Part shown: in pieces, positions 25,680-32,509 of the stretch | Layout of the letters: each line of letters opens with the position of its first letter | Numbering within the stretch: position 1 is the first letter of the stretch | From: an uncultured Bacteroidales bacterium | GTDB taxonomy: Bacteria; Bacteroidota; Bacteroidia; Bacteroidales; UBA932 | Assembly (NCBI GenBank): GCA_944322585.1 | Contig: CALUPB010000026.1 | Location: 1 to 32,509 of the forward strand | Length of the DNA stretch: 32,509 bases | Reading direction: 5' to 3' | The notes under the pieces: generated by a model | Told to the model about the DNA's origin: nothing | Seen by the model: only the letters and a program-made list of their open reading frames with translations | The model's database searches: none | Made by a program: the position numbers and the translations under genes

Positions 25680-26792
25680 TCATTCTATGGCGTCTCCGTT
25701 TCCCGGCGTGCCGTCGATGATTTCGAGTTCTGCTCCCGTGAGGGATTCGATGATGGCGATGACTTCTTCTACGGTATCCGTCCTGTCATAGTTGATGTTG
25801 TACAGCTTGTCTCTTTGGCTGTCCTGTATGTCGGCCTCTATCCGTACCCCGTATGTGGAACTGATGTTGGAAAGGATTTCCTCTATTGTGACAAGATGCA
25901 GGGATACCCTGTTGTAATGCCTGATCATGTAGGCGTATGAGTTGGTTTCTTCGACAGTGATGTCTTCCGAGTCCATGTGCATGACCGCTTTCTGGCCCGG
26001 GACCAGTCTGACGAGTCCGACTCCGTCCGGATTCTGGACAGTGACCGCTCCGGTTTCGAGTATTACCGAGACTGTCCGGTCTTCAGGATTTTCCTCTATG
26101 GCGAATGTCGTTCCCGTGACCTTTACTGTCAGTTTTTCCGTCCTGACGGCAAACGGGGATTCTGCACATGGCCTGACATCGAAATATGCGCTGCCGTGGA
26201 GTTCCGATATCCGGCTGTCCTTTTTCCGCGATGCCTTCCACGTCAGTCCGGCTCCGGGCTGCAGCAATACGGAAGAACTGTCCGGCAGTACGATCTGTCG
26301 GCAGGATGTGCCGGTATTGGTATACAGTATATCCTCTTTGTCTTCCGTAAGCAGCGTGATCGTGAATATGGAGGCGATGACCGCCGCAACGGCTGCCGCA
26401 GAGGAGATTGTCCGCAGGAATACATTCTTCCCGTGACGGTCCCTCTTCCTGTGTCCGGGTTCATGGGCGGCTTTCTGTCCTGATGTCAGGACTGCTCCGG
26501 CCGTCTGTCCTTCCGCCCCGGCTGCATCCATTCCTGGCTCATGGCCCGTTGCCGTGACGTCGTCTCCGGCATCTATCCTGGCGTTGAGCCGTGCAAGCAT
26601 CCTGTCCTGCATGGTCCCGATGTCCCTTGAGCCCAGGGTCTTCATGCAGGAATATATCAGGGCCGTTTCGGCAAAGGAATCCCTTTCCTCCGGAAAGTCA
26701 TGCAGATAATCCGCTATAATGCTGATTTCCTTGTCTGTCGCCTTTCCTGTGAGGTATCTGTATATCAGTTCGGTGATGTTGTCAGGTGTCAT
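25680..26792 (-). CDS. FecR-family anti-sigma factor
   Basis: A 370-aa inner-membrane regulator that holds the ECF sigma factor until the STN domain of the SusC signals. The cytoplasmic N-terminus (1-60, ITELIYRYLTGKATDKE) is the sigma-binding type. It is followed by an unusually long Ala/Gly/His-rich linker (about 75-120), one membrane segment (about 128-148), a periplasmic FecR domain (about 155-270: RQIVLPDSSSVLLQPGAGL, GSAYFDV, VTGTTFAI, VSVILETGAV) and a C-terminal DUF4974/STN-like domain (about 296-360: LHLVTIEEILSNISSTYGV). It lies 50 nt after the sigma gene and 40 nt before SusC, the standard Bacteroidota order. Confidence 0.94.
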   Translation of the reverse strand: MTPDNITELIYRYLTGKATDKEISIIADYLHDFPEERDSFAETALIYSCMKTLGSRDIGTMQDRMLARLNARIDAGDDVTATGHEPGMDAAGAEGQTAGAVLTSGQKAAHEPGHRKRDRHGKNVFLRTISSAAAVAAVIASIFTITLLTEDKEDILYTNTGTSCRQIVLPDSSSVLLQPGAGLTWKASRKKDSRISELHGSAYFDVRPCAESPFAVRTEKLTVKVTGTTFAIEENPEDRTVSVILETGAVTVQNPDGVGLVRLVPGQKAVMHMDSEDITVEETNSYAYMIRHYNRVSLHLVTIEEILSNISSTYGVRIEADIQDSQRDKLYNINYDRTDTVEEVIAIIESLTGAELEIIDGTPGNGDAIE

Positions 26793-26842
26793 TATCGGCT
26801 GCTTTTACCTTAAATACAAGGATGAGCCATGCTGCACCTACT

Positions 26843-27442
26843 TCAATTCAGAAAAATATGTGAGGACATGAGAAACATCAGAAGCATGAATTCTTCTTCC
26901 GACAGGGTGGCCCTCATCTTCTTCAGGGCTGCATTGATATGGTTTTCGACTGTACTCAATGATATGCCGAGCCTTTTTGCGATTTCCTTGTTCGGGATCT
27001 CTTCCACGAAATGCATGCGGATGATTTCCTGCCGTTTCGGAGGAAGGGCGTCTATCGCTTTAAGGAGACTGTCCTTCAGGTCCCCGTCAAGAAGCCTTCT
27101 GACGACAGGATTCCTGTCCGGGTCGAGGGTCTCGTGTTCATACATGGCGATACGCCTTTCGTTCCATGACCGGAAATCAGAAGCTAACTGCTCCCGTTTC
27201 AGATAGTTGAGACTTCTGTTGTATATTGACCTGAAAATATAGATGCGCGGATCATAGTTTTCGTCAAGGATTTCCCGTCTGCGCCACACTCCGAGCATTA
27301 CATCCTGAACGATGTCCTCCGCTCCTTCATCGCTCAGGAACACTTTTGCGTATGAGAGCATTGCCGGATACAGGGTCAGGCAGAACCTGTCGAATGCCTC
27401 CCTGTCCCCGTCCTTTATCTTTCTGACCAGACCTGTTTCCAT
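26843..27442 (-). CDS. ECF-family RNA polymerase sigma factor (locus II)
   Basis: A 199-aa extracytoplasmic-function sigma factor of the Bacteroidota SusCD-regulating type. Region 2: AFDRFCLTLYPAMLSYA, AEDIVQDVMLGVWRRRE, IYNRSLNYLKRE. Region 4: IDALPPKRQEIIRMHFVEEI and the helix-turn-helix NKEIAKRLGISLSTVENHIN, AALKKMR. It ends with a hydrophobic tail (FMLLMFLMSSHIFL). It is the first gene of the operon reaching to GDPD at 17573. It should activate SusC/SusD transcription after release by FecR. No other sigma/anti-sigma pair is seen, so it might also serve the STN-SusC at 5250. Confidence 0.95.
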   Translation of the reverse strand: METGLVRKIKDGDREAFDRFCLTLYPAMLSYAKVFLSDEGAEDIVQDVMLGVWRRREILDENYDPRIYIFRSIYNRSLNYLKREQLASDFRSWNERRIAMYEHETLDPDRNPVVRRLLDGDLKDSLLKAIDALPPKRQEIIRMHFVEEIPNKEIAKRLGISLSTVENHINAALKKMRATLSEEEFMLLMFLMSSHIFLN

Positions 27443-27498
27443 TGCAGACGGATATCTTCTTAAGTTTCAGCTTCTCAAAAGTCAAGATAACTTTTCGG

Positions 27499-27506
27499 CA
27501 AAAATA
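27499..27506 (-). promoter_or_regulatory. Candidate -7 element for the ECF sigma operon
   Basis: On the minus strand TATTTTTG matches TAnnTTTG, about 57 nt upstream of the sigma start codon. The -33 region is T-rich without a clean TTTG. This may be the housekeeping start for the regulator pair; an additional ECF promoter directly before SusC is not obvious in the 40-bp gap. Confidence 0.45.
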
Positions 27507-27585
27507 GTCATTGTCGGTAAAATAAATCACATAAAAATGTCAAACTTTTGTTAAAAGACGTCTGGAATTTTTCCGGAAATTCTTC

Positions 27586-27615
27586 TATGTATTTTCCGGG
27601 TTCTTTGTAATTTTG
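27586..27615 (+). promoter_or_regulatory. Candidate promoter for the flippase gene
   Basis: TAATTTTG (27608-27615) matches TAnnTTTG; TATG at 27586-27589 is a 3-of-4 match to the -33 TTTG with 18-bp spacing. The ATG is at 27624, so transcription would begin only a few bases before the start codon, implying a nearly leaderless mRNA. Confidence 0.45.
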
Positions 27616-27623
27616 CCGCCATT

Positions 27624-29180
27624 ATGGGAAATCCTTTGAAACAGCTTGCAGGGGAGACCGCAATATACGGTCTGAGCACTATTCTGGCCCGTATTATCAA
27701 TTTCCTGTTCGTCCCGGTCTATACCAGGATGCTGACAACGGAAAGCTATGGGGTCGTGACGGAGTTCATGGCCTATATAGCCGTACTTCAGGTTGTCCTC
27801 GTGCTTGGGCTGGAGACAGGCTGTTTCAGATTTGCAAACAAGGAAGGGACTGATCCGAAAGCAGTGTATTCCAATGCTCTGGCAACTGTCTTCGGGGTCA
27901 GTGCGGCTTTTCTTGCCATGATGCTGGCATTTGCAGGCCCTATAGCGGCTGCCCTCGGATATTCCGGTTATGAGAGCTGTATCCGCTATGTCGGCGGGAT
28001 TCTCGCCCTTGACAGTGTCACTGCGATACTGTTCGCGAAACTCCGGCAGGAGCACAAGGCTTTCCGCTTTGCAATATTCAAGACGGTAAAGATAGTAACG
28101 GAGACGGCGGTGAATATACTGATGTTTTTCCCGTTCGCCTCATTCTGTGCGGCCCGGGCCGCCGCGCTCGGAGTCAGCCCCGAGGCGCTTGCAACCTCGG
28201 ATGTCTGGCTCCTGCATTTCGTGTCTCCAGTTCCGGACTTTACATATGTGATATTCGCCGTTTTCGTGAGCTGTGTCGTCTGCGGCCTGCTTTTCCTGCC
28301 GTCTTTGGTGAAGTTTTCTTTCGAATTCGACAGCAGGCTGCTCAAGGAGATGCTCATGTATTCCCTCCCTCTGATGGTGGCGGCTCTTCCAGGGATAATC
28401 AATGACTTCCTCGACAGGATTCTGTTCCGCTTTTTCGATACGGGTTCGGAGGCATGGCGTTCCAGTCTCGGCATTTACCAGGCTGCGGTCAAGCTCTCCG
28501 TGATAATGTCCCTTTTTATCCAGATGTTCCGGTTCGCTGCGGAACCGTTTTTCTTCCAGAGGGCATCGGACAGGGGATCGAAGACGTTGTACGCCAAGGT
28601 GATGGAATATTTTACGGCATTCTGCGGCCTGGCTTTTCTGTGCGTGATGCTCTATATTGATGTCATTTCCCTGATTCTCGGCCGGGATTTCAGGGAGGGG
28701 ATCGGCATAGTCCCGATAATGCTTGTCTCGTATATGTTTCTGGGAATGCTGTTCAATGTTTCGATGTGGTACAAGCTGTCGGGCAGGACTTCGATGGCGA
28801 TATACATTACACTTGCGGGTCTTGTCGTGACTGTGGCTGTCAATGTGATATTCATGCCGGCGTATTCTTACCGGGCTTCGGCCTGGGCTCACCTTGCCAG
28901 CTATACCGTAATGTTCGCCATCAGCGCATTTCTCGGACAGAAATATTATCCCATACCTTACAGATGGGGAAGAATTGCAATGGTATTCGCAGGTATGCTG
29001 GGGATATACGGCCTTTCCGTATGGCTTGACGGTATCTGGTTCGCGGATGTTGCAGTCGGTGCGTCCGGGGCGGGTGCAGTGGCCTTGAAACTTACGGTAC
29101 ACACTATGCTGGTTGCCCTGTATCTTGGTCTGGCCGCCTTTATAGTCCGCAGGAAGAATCCGGTTCAGCTCGAATCGTAA
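27624..29180 (+). CDS. Wzx-like polysaccharide/oligosaccharide flippase
   Basis: A 518-aa inner-membrane protein of the MOP superfamily (polysaccharide biosynthesis/Wzx type) with about 14 hydrophobic segments and no signal peptide. The N-terminus LAGETAIYGLSTILARIINFLFVPVYTRMLTTESYGVVTE is diagnostic for this family (GLSTIL...PVYTR.L....YG). Such proteins flip lipid-linked saccharides across the inner membrane for capsule, O-antigen or other surface glycans. No glycosyltransferases flank it, so the substrate is unknown. It is divergent from the ECF sigma operon and convergent with the AspT-type gene. Confidence 0.9.
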   Translation: MGNPLKQLAGETAIYGLSTILARIINFLFVPVYTRMLTTESYGVVTEFMAYIAVLQVVLVLGLETGCFRFANKEGTDPKAVYSNALATVFGVSAAFLAMMLAFAGPIAAALGYSGYESCIRYVGGILALDSVTAILFAKLRQEHKAFRFAIFKTVKIVTETAVNILMFFPFASFCAARAAALGVSPEALATSDVWLLHFVSPVPDFTYVIFAVFVSCVVCGLLFLPSLVKFSFEFDSRLLKEMLMYSLPLMVAALPGIINDFLDRILFRFFDTGSEAWRSSLGIYQAAVKLSVIMSLFIQMFRFAAEPFFFQRASDRGSKTLYAKVMEYFTAFCGLAFLCVMLYIDVISLILGRDFREGIGIVPIMLVSYMFLGMLFNVSMWYKLSGRTSMAIYITLAGLVVTVAVNVIFMPAYSYRASAWAHLASYTVMFAISAFLGQKYYPIPYRWGRIAMVFAGMLGIYGLSVWLDGIWFADVAVGASGAGAVALKLTVHTMLVALYLGLAAFIVRRKNPVQLES

Positions 29181-29267
29181 CGGTTTTCCGTTCCCTTTGA
29201 GTCGCGGTTGCTGGAATCGAGGGATACGTCATTGACCGGAAGACCGGGAATGCTGTATTGCGCCGGC

Positions 29268-30941
29268 TCAACAGAACAGCAGCATTATAATCTGTATCGA
29301 TATGACCCTCAGAAAGATGGAGAAAGGGTATACGGTAGCATAGGCGACGGACGGTTCGTCCCCGTCGACGGTAGTGTTGGCATAGTCCAGGGCAATAGGG
29401 TTGGCCATGCTTCCGCAAAGCATCCCGACATTTCCGGCATAGTCCACTTTTGCCCATTTCGTCGCGACATAACCGACAACCAGCACCGGAACGACCGCTA
29501 AGGCAAAGCTTACGGCAATCCATATCAGGCCTTCAGTCCTGAATACCGTCTCGAAGAAGTCTTTTCCCGCACTCAGTCCAAGTGCAGCCAGATAGATGAT
29601 GAGTCCGAGCTGGCGGAGCATCAGGTTGGCGCTTCTGGTAGTATAGATGGACAGGTGCAGTCTCGGTCCGAATGCACCCATGAGGATGCCCGTGATGATA
29701 GGGCCTCCTGCAAGGCCGAGTCTTACCGGCATGCTCATCCCGGGTATGGAGAAAGGTATCGAGCCGATTATGAGTCCTATTGCCAGTCCTATGAAGATGG
29801 CGAACAGGTTAGGGTTCTTCAGCTGCTTCTCCTGGTTGCCGAGGATATTGGCCACATTGTCTATCGCCTTCGTTTCCCCTACGATAGTCAGTTTGTCCCC
29901 GAGCTGCAGCCTCAGGGAAGGTGATGCAAGCAGGTCGATTCCGGCCCTGTTGACGCGTGTGATGTTGATGCCGTATGAATTGCGCAGTCTCAGCGAGCCG
30001 AGTTTGATGCCGTTGAGGTTGGGTTTGGTGACGAGAACATGTCTGGAGACGAGCTGGCTGTCTATGGAGTTCCAGTCTATGTCTTTCTTGTTCCAGTCGG
30101 TATTCTCCTGATCTCCGAACAGTGTCCGGATGGCGTCGACGTCATGTTTGCCGGAAATTACGAGAAGGTGGTCGTCCTTGTCTATCACCGTGTCGGATGC
30201 CGGGATGCTGACTTTTCCGTCTTTCCATACTCTCGAGATGACGAAGCGCCGGCCGGAGACTTGCATTATGTCCTTGATGCTGTGCCCGAAAATGGCAGGA
30301 TTGCTTACGTGGTATTCGGCCACGAAAGTATTCTCCAGACTTTCGTCTTTCTGTGCAGGGGAACCGTATTTTTTCCTGAACAGGGCTTTCAGGACAATCA
30401 CGGCGAGTATCACTCCGATAACGCCGAACGGATAGCCCACGGCACATGCAAGAGCCATGTCGTTGCTCCCGTCTATATTGCCGGGCTCTATCTGCAGGAG
30501 GGTCTGCTGTCCAGCTCCGAGCATCGGGGTGTTCGTCACAGCCCCGCAGAGAAGCCCCATCATGTCAGGCAGGCTTATGCCTGTGACCGGGACAAGGGCT
30601 ACAGCCATTGCCGAGCCGATGATAAGGACGCTCGTAGCCAGCAGGTTGAGTTTTACCCCTCCTTGTTTGAAGGATGTGAAGAATCCGGGCCCGACCTGTA
30701 CTCCGAGCGAATAGATGTATATCACAAGTCCGAAATTCTGGGCGAACAGAAGCATGTCCTGGTTGATGGTTATGCCGAGATGCCCGGCCAGGATACCGGT
30801 AAAGAACACGAAAGTGACACCGAGGGATATTCCCCAGAATCTGATCTTGGCGAGAGCAAGACCTGCTGCGCATATGATGCACAGGATAAGTATTGCCTGG
30901 GTGAATGTCTGTCCGGTGAATATGTCGCTTATCCATTCCAT
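29268..30941 (-). CDS. AspT/YidE-type transporter with two RCK_C domains
   Basis: A 557-aa inner-membrane protein of the aspartate:alanine exchanger (AAE) family, like E. coli YidE/YbjL. Two membrane halves (about 10-190 and 375-557) each carry the family's duplicated motif, seen as GAVTNTPMLGAGQQ (about 133-146) and GSMANPIALDYA near the C-terminus. Between them lie two TrkA C-terminal (RCK_C) regulatory domains at about 205-275 and 290-370. The substrate is unknown; family members exchange small carboxylates or amino acids. It starts 44 nt after the stop of a CHR-family gene and is probably the last gene of that operon. Confidence 0.92.
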   Translation of the reverse strand: MEWISDIFTGQTFTQAILILCIICAAGLALAKIRFWGISLGVTFVFFTGILAGHLGITINQDMLLFAQNFGLVIYIYSLGVQVGPGFFTSFKQGGVKLNLLATSVLIIGSAMAVALVPVTGISLPDMMGLLCGAVTNTPMLGAGQQTLLQIEPGNIDGSNDMALACAVGYPFGVIGVILAVIVLKALFRKKYGSPAQKDESLENTFVAEYHVSNPAIFGHSIKDIMQVSGRRFVISRVWKDGKVSIPASDTVIDKDDHLLVISGKHDVDAIRTLFGDQENTDWNKKDIDWNSIDSQLVSRHVLVTKPNLNGIKLGSLRLRNSYGINITRVNRAGIDLLASPSLRLQLGDKLTIVGETKAIDNVANILGNQEKQLKNPNLFAIFIGLAIGLIIGSIPFSIPGMSMPVRLGLAGGPIITGILMGAFGPRLHLSIYTTRSANLMLRQLGLIIYLAALGLSAGKDFFETVFRTEGLIWIAVSFALAVVPVLVVGYVATKWAKVDYAGNVGMLCGSMANPIALDYANTTVDGDEPSVAYATVYPFSIFLRVISIQIIMLLFC

Positions 30942-30985
30942 TATTGTCGTCCTTTAATCGTCCTCTCCCGTTTCTGTCATGCCGG

Positions 30986-31534
30986 TCAGTACAGGAAAAA
31001 TCCCGCTGTCCCGCCGGCCAGGATTATGAGTATCGGGTTGCTTTTCTTCGCGAGAGAGAGGAAGAAAGCGACCGTGAACAGGATCCAGCTCGTCCAGTCG
31101 ACGAAGTTCTCCGGGGTAATGAGCACAATGGCGGCAGCTCCGATCAGACCGATGATTGCCGGTCTGAGCCATGACATTATACCCTCGAATATCGGATTGT
31201 CGCTGAATTTGGAATATACATGGCAGAGGGCAAGCACGATGATGAATGAGGGCAGTACGGCGGCGACAGTGGTCGTGAAGGAACCCAGTACGCACATGAA
31301 TTCCGAGGCTCCGGTTTCATGGAGTACGCTGTATCCTATGTATGTCGCGCTGTTTATGCCTATCGGGCCTGGCGTCATCTGCGAAATGGCTATGATGTCC
31401 GTGAATGTCTGTTCGTCGATCCAGTGGTGGGCAGTCACGACCTGGGACTGGATAATCGACAGCATAGCATATCCGCCTCCGATGGTGAATATGCCTATCA
31501 CGAAGAAAGTCATGAACAGCTCCAGATATATCAT
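30986..31534 (-). CDS. Half-size CHR-family (chromate-type) transporter subunit, second
   Basis: A 182-aa membrane protein. I start at ATG 31534 (MIYLELFMTFFVIGIFTIGGGYAM) because it overlaps the upstream stop as ATGA and starts the conserved domain; the longer frame to 31702 reads through the neighbour's coding region. CHR motifs: FTIGGGYAMLSIIQSQVV and SQMTPGPIGINSATYIGY. It is about half the length of classical ChrA and pairs with the preceding half-size gene, as in short-chain CHR heterodimers. Such proteins are called chromate transporters by homology; the real substrate in gut-type Bacteroidota is not established. Confidence 0.9.
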   Translation of the reverse strand: MIYLELFMTFFVIGIFTIGGGYAMLSIIQSQVVTAHHWIDEQTFTDIIAISQMTPGPIGINSATYIGYSVLHETGASEFMCVLGSFTTTVAAVLPSFIIVLALCHVYSKFSDNPIFEGIMSWLRPAIIGLIGAAAIVLITPENFVDWTSWILFTVAFFLSLAKKSNPILIILAGGTAGFFLY

Positions 31535-32124
31535 TCTCCGTCCTCCTTCCTGTGCCTGCCGGTATTGTTTCCCGGCCTTTTCTCCCTGAATACGGTCACG
31601 GCTGTAGCCATGACGATTATGCACAGCATTATATATATAGGTGAAATGCTCAGGAATGCTGTCATGGCAAGTGCGGCCAGCATGATTGCCCACTGCCACC
31701 ATACCGAATTGTTCGTCATGGACATCCTTACCATCGGGGCGGCGATAAGTGCGACTACTACAGGTCTGATGCCCTTGAAAATCCGGATGACGACAGGATT
31801 GTCCTTGAATCCGGTGAATGCAATGGCTATGGCCAGGATTATCAGGAACGAAGGCAGGATGCTTCCGAGAGTGGCGACTATGCTCCCTTTTGTGCCTCTG
31901 AGCTTATAACCCACGAAGATGGAGATGTTTACGGCGAGGATGCCCGGAGCTGCCTGGGAAAGGGCTATCAGATTCGGAAATTCTTTTTCATCAAGCCATC
32001 CTCTGTTGACCATCTCGTTCTGGATAAGTGGAATCATGGCATAACCGCCTCCGATAGTGAAGGCTCCGATTTTCGCAAAAATCAGGAATATCCGTAAATA
32101 TGATGCTCTTCCCTTGTCTGCCAT
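31531..32124 (-). CDS. Half-size CHR-family (chromate-type) transporter subunit, first
   Basis: A 197-aa membrane protein with the CHR motifs FAKIGAFTIGGGYAMIPLIQNEMV (N-terminal) and SQAAPGILAVNISIFVGYK. In the second motif it reads APGILA where the partner has TPGPIG, so the two halves are diverged. Its stop overlaps the partner's start by 4 nt (translational coupling). It is the first gene of the operon with the AspT-type transporter and is divergent from the rRNA promoter, with its own -7 element at 32208-32215. Confidence 0.9.
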   Translation of the reverse strand: MADKGRASYLRIFLIFAKIGAFTIGGGYAMIPLIQNEMVNRGWLDEKEFPNLIALSQAAPGILAVNISIFVGYKLRGTKGSIVATLGSILPSFLIILAIAIAFTGFKDNPVVIRIFKGIRPVVVALIAAPMVRMSMTNNSVWWQWAIMLAALAMTAFLSISPIYIMLCIIVMATAVTVFREKRPGNNTGRHRKEDGE

Positions 32125-32207
32125 ATCCGCGTGAAAATCAAAGTGTCATCCTCTGGATCCGCAAGTCCGTACGCAAATGATGGAGTCAAATGACATCCAA
32201 TCGGACG

Positions 32208-32215
32208 CAAAAGTA
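32208..32215 (-). promoter_or_regulatory. Candidate -7 element for the CHR/AspT operon
   Basis: On the minus strand TACTTTTG matches TAnnTTTG, about 84 nt from the first CHR start codon. The -33 region is T-rich but lacks an exact TTTG. It lies only about 30 bp from the -33 box of the divergent rRNA promoter. Confidence 0.45.
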
Positions 32216-32245
32216 GAAAAATAATTGAAAAAAACGAGAAAAAAG

Positions 32246-32276
32246 TTTGGAGGAAAACAAAAAGTGCGTATCTTTG
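32246..32276 (+). promoter_or_regulatory. rRNA operon promoter (sigma-ABfr type)
   Basis: TTTG (32246-32249), exactly 19 bp, then TATCTTTG (32269-32276): a full match to the Bacteroidota TTTG-N19-TAnnTTTG promoter. The sequence just upstream is A-rich, as expected of an UP-like region. Transcription should start near 32282, about 165 nt before the 16S 5' end. Confidence 0.88.
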
Positions 32277-32281
32277 CAGCC

Positions 32282-32447
32282 CGTTTCGGAAAGAAGCGGT
32301 CATTCAAGATCATTGATAATATTGAAGAAAGACTAAGTACAAGGGAAGTACATAGTACAACTAAGTACCAAACAATGAGAGTAGCGTTAATTCCTTTATA
32401 GGATTTATATGGAAGAGTCAATGGATTGAGCTGAGAAATTTTAATAT
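32282..32447 (+). ncRNA. Pre-16S rRNA leader
   Basis: The stretch between the rRNA promoter and the 16S 5' end should be transcribed and removed during processing. It contains three AAGTAC repeats in about 35 bp (around 32335-32367) and a small TCCT-TTAT-AGGA hairpin near 32391. The RNase III processing stem cannot be confirmed because the 16S 3' side is outside the window. Confidence 0.6.
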
Positions 32448-32509
32448 ACAATGAAGAGTTTGATCCTGGCTCAGGATGAACGCTAGCGGCAGGCTTAACA
32501 CATGCAAGT
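32448..32509 (+). rRNA. rrs: 16S ribosomal RNA, 5' fragment
   Basis: The universal 16S start GAAGAGTTTGATCCTGGCTC begins at 32453, followed by AGGATGAACGCTAGCGGC and AGGCTTAACACATGCAAG, the Bacteroidales-type 5' end. By comparison with E. coli numbering the mature 5' end is near 32448. The gene continues beyond the right edge. Confidence 0.96.

Noticed and set aside
29179-29192. AACGG-TTTT-CCGTT as the flippase terminator
   Set aside because: The stem is only 5 bp, overlaps the stop codon and is followed by CCCTTT, too weak to list.
30039-31589. 516-codon plus-strand open frame
   Set aside because: It lies antisense to the AspT-type and CHR genes, which have clear family motifs; its product is a low-similarity, Cys/His/Tyr-rich shadow.
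31535-31702. Longer N-terminus of the second CHR subunit
   Set aside because: It would overlap the upstream CHR gene by about 170 bp in another frame; the ATGA overlap start fits the conserved domain.

Overview
The window looks like a chromosomal segment of a Bacteroidales bacterium (Bacteroidota). The evidence is two SusC/SusD pairs with STN-type TonB receptors, BACON and FISUMP lipoproteins, an ECF sigma/FecR pair with DUF4974, several TAnnTTTG-type -7 promoter elements (the Bacteroidota sigma-ABfr signature), and a Bacteroidales-type 16S rRNA 5' end at the right edge. Genus cannot be fixed from this; an Alistipes/Rikenellaceae-like member is possible.

Layout. 1-341: tandem 73-bp repeats, each able to form two hairpins. 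703-4866 (minus): two multidomain surface lipoproteins, divergent from locus I. 5250-16244 (plus), locus I: SusC, SusD, a calcineurin-like phosphoesterase lipoprotein, mannitol-1-phosphate 5-dehydrogenase (MtlD), a glycerophosphodiester phosphodiesterase (GDPD) lipoprotein and a GlpT-type organophosphate antiporter. 16245-16624: an intergenic stretch packed with inverted repeats. 16625-17419 (minus): nagB. 17573-27442 (minus), locus II, transcribed as ECF sigma, FecR anti-sigma, STN-SusC, SusD, a BACON/FISUMP lipoprotein and a second GDPD lipoprotein. 27624-29180 (plus): a Wzx-like flippase. 29268-32124 (minus): two half-size CHR-family (chromate-type) proteins and an AspT/YidE-type transporter. 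32246-32509: rRNA promoter, leader and the first bases of a 16S gene.

How it may work together (inference). The two SusCD systems share a theme of phosphodiester breakdown: two exported GDPDs, one exported metallophosphoesterase and an organophosphate:phosphate antiporter that keeps both substrate-binding arginines. Large phosphodiester-linked ligands would be captured by SusCD and the accessory lipoproteins and cut outside the cytoplasm. The resulting glycerol-phosphate or polyol-phosphate would be imported by the antiporter. MtlD and NagB both produce fructose-6-phosphate, which would suit a ligand with polyol-phosphate and amino-sugar parts such as teichoic-acid-like polymers, glycerophospho-glycans or phospholipid head groups. 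Only one ECF/FecR pair is present for two STN receptors, so shared control is possible.

No tRNA, CRISPR array, transposase, phage gene or obvious broken gene was seen.
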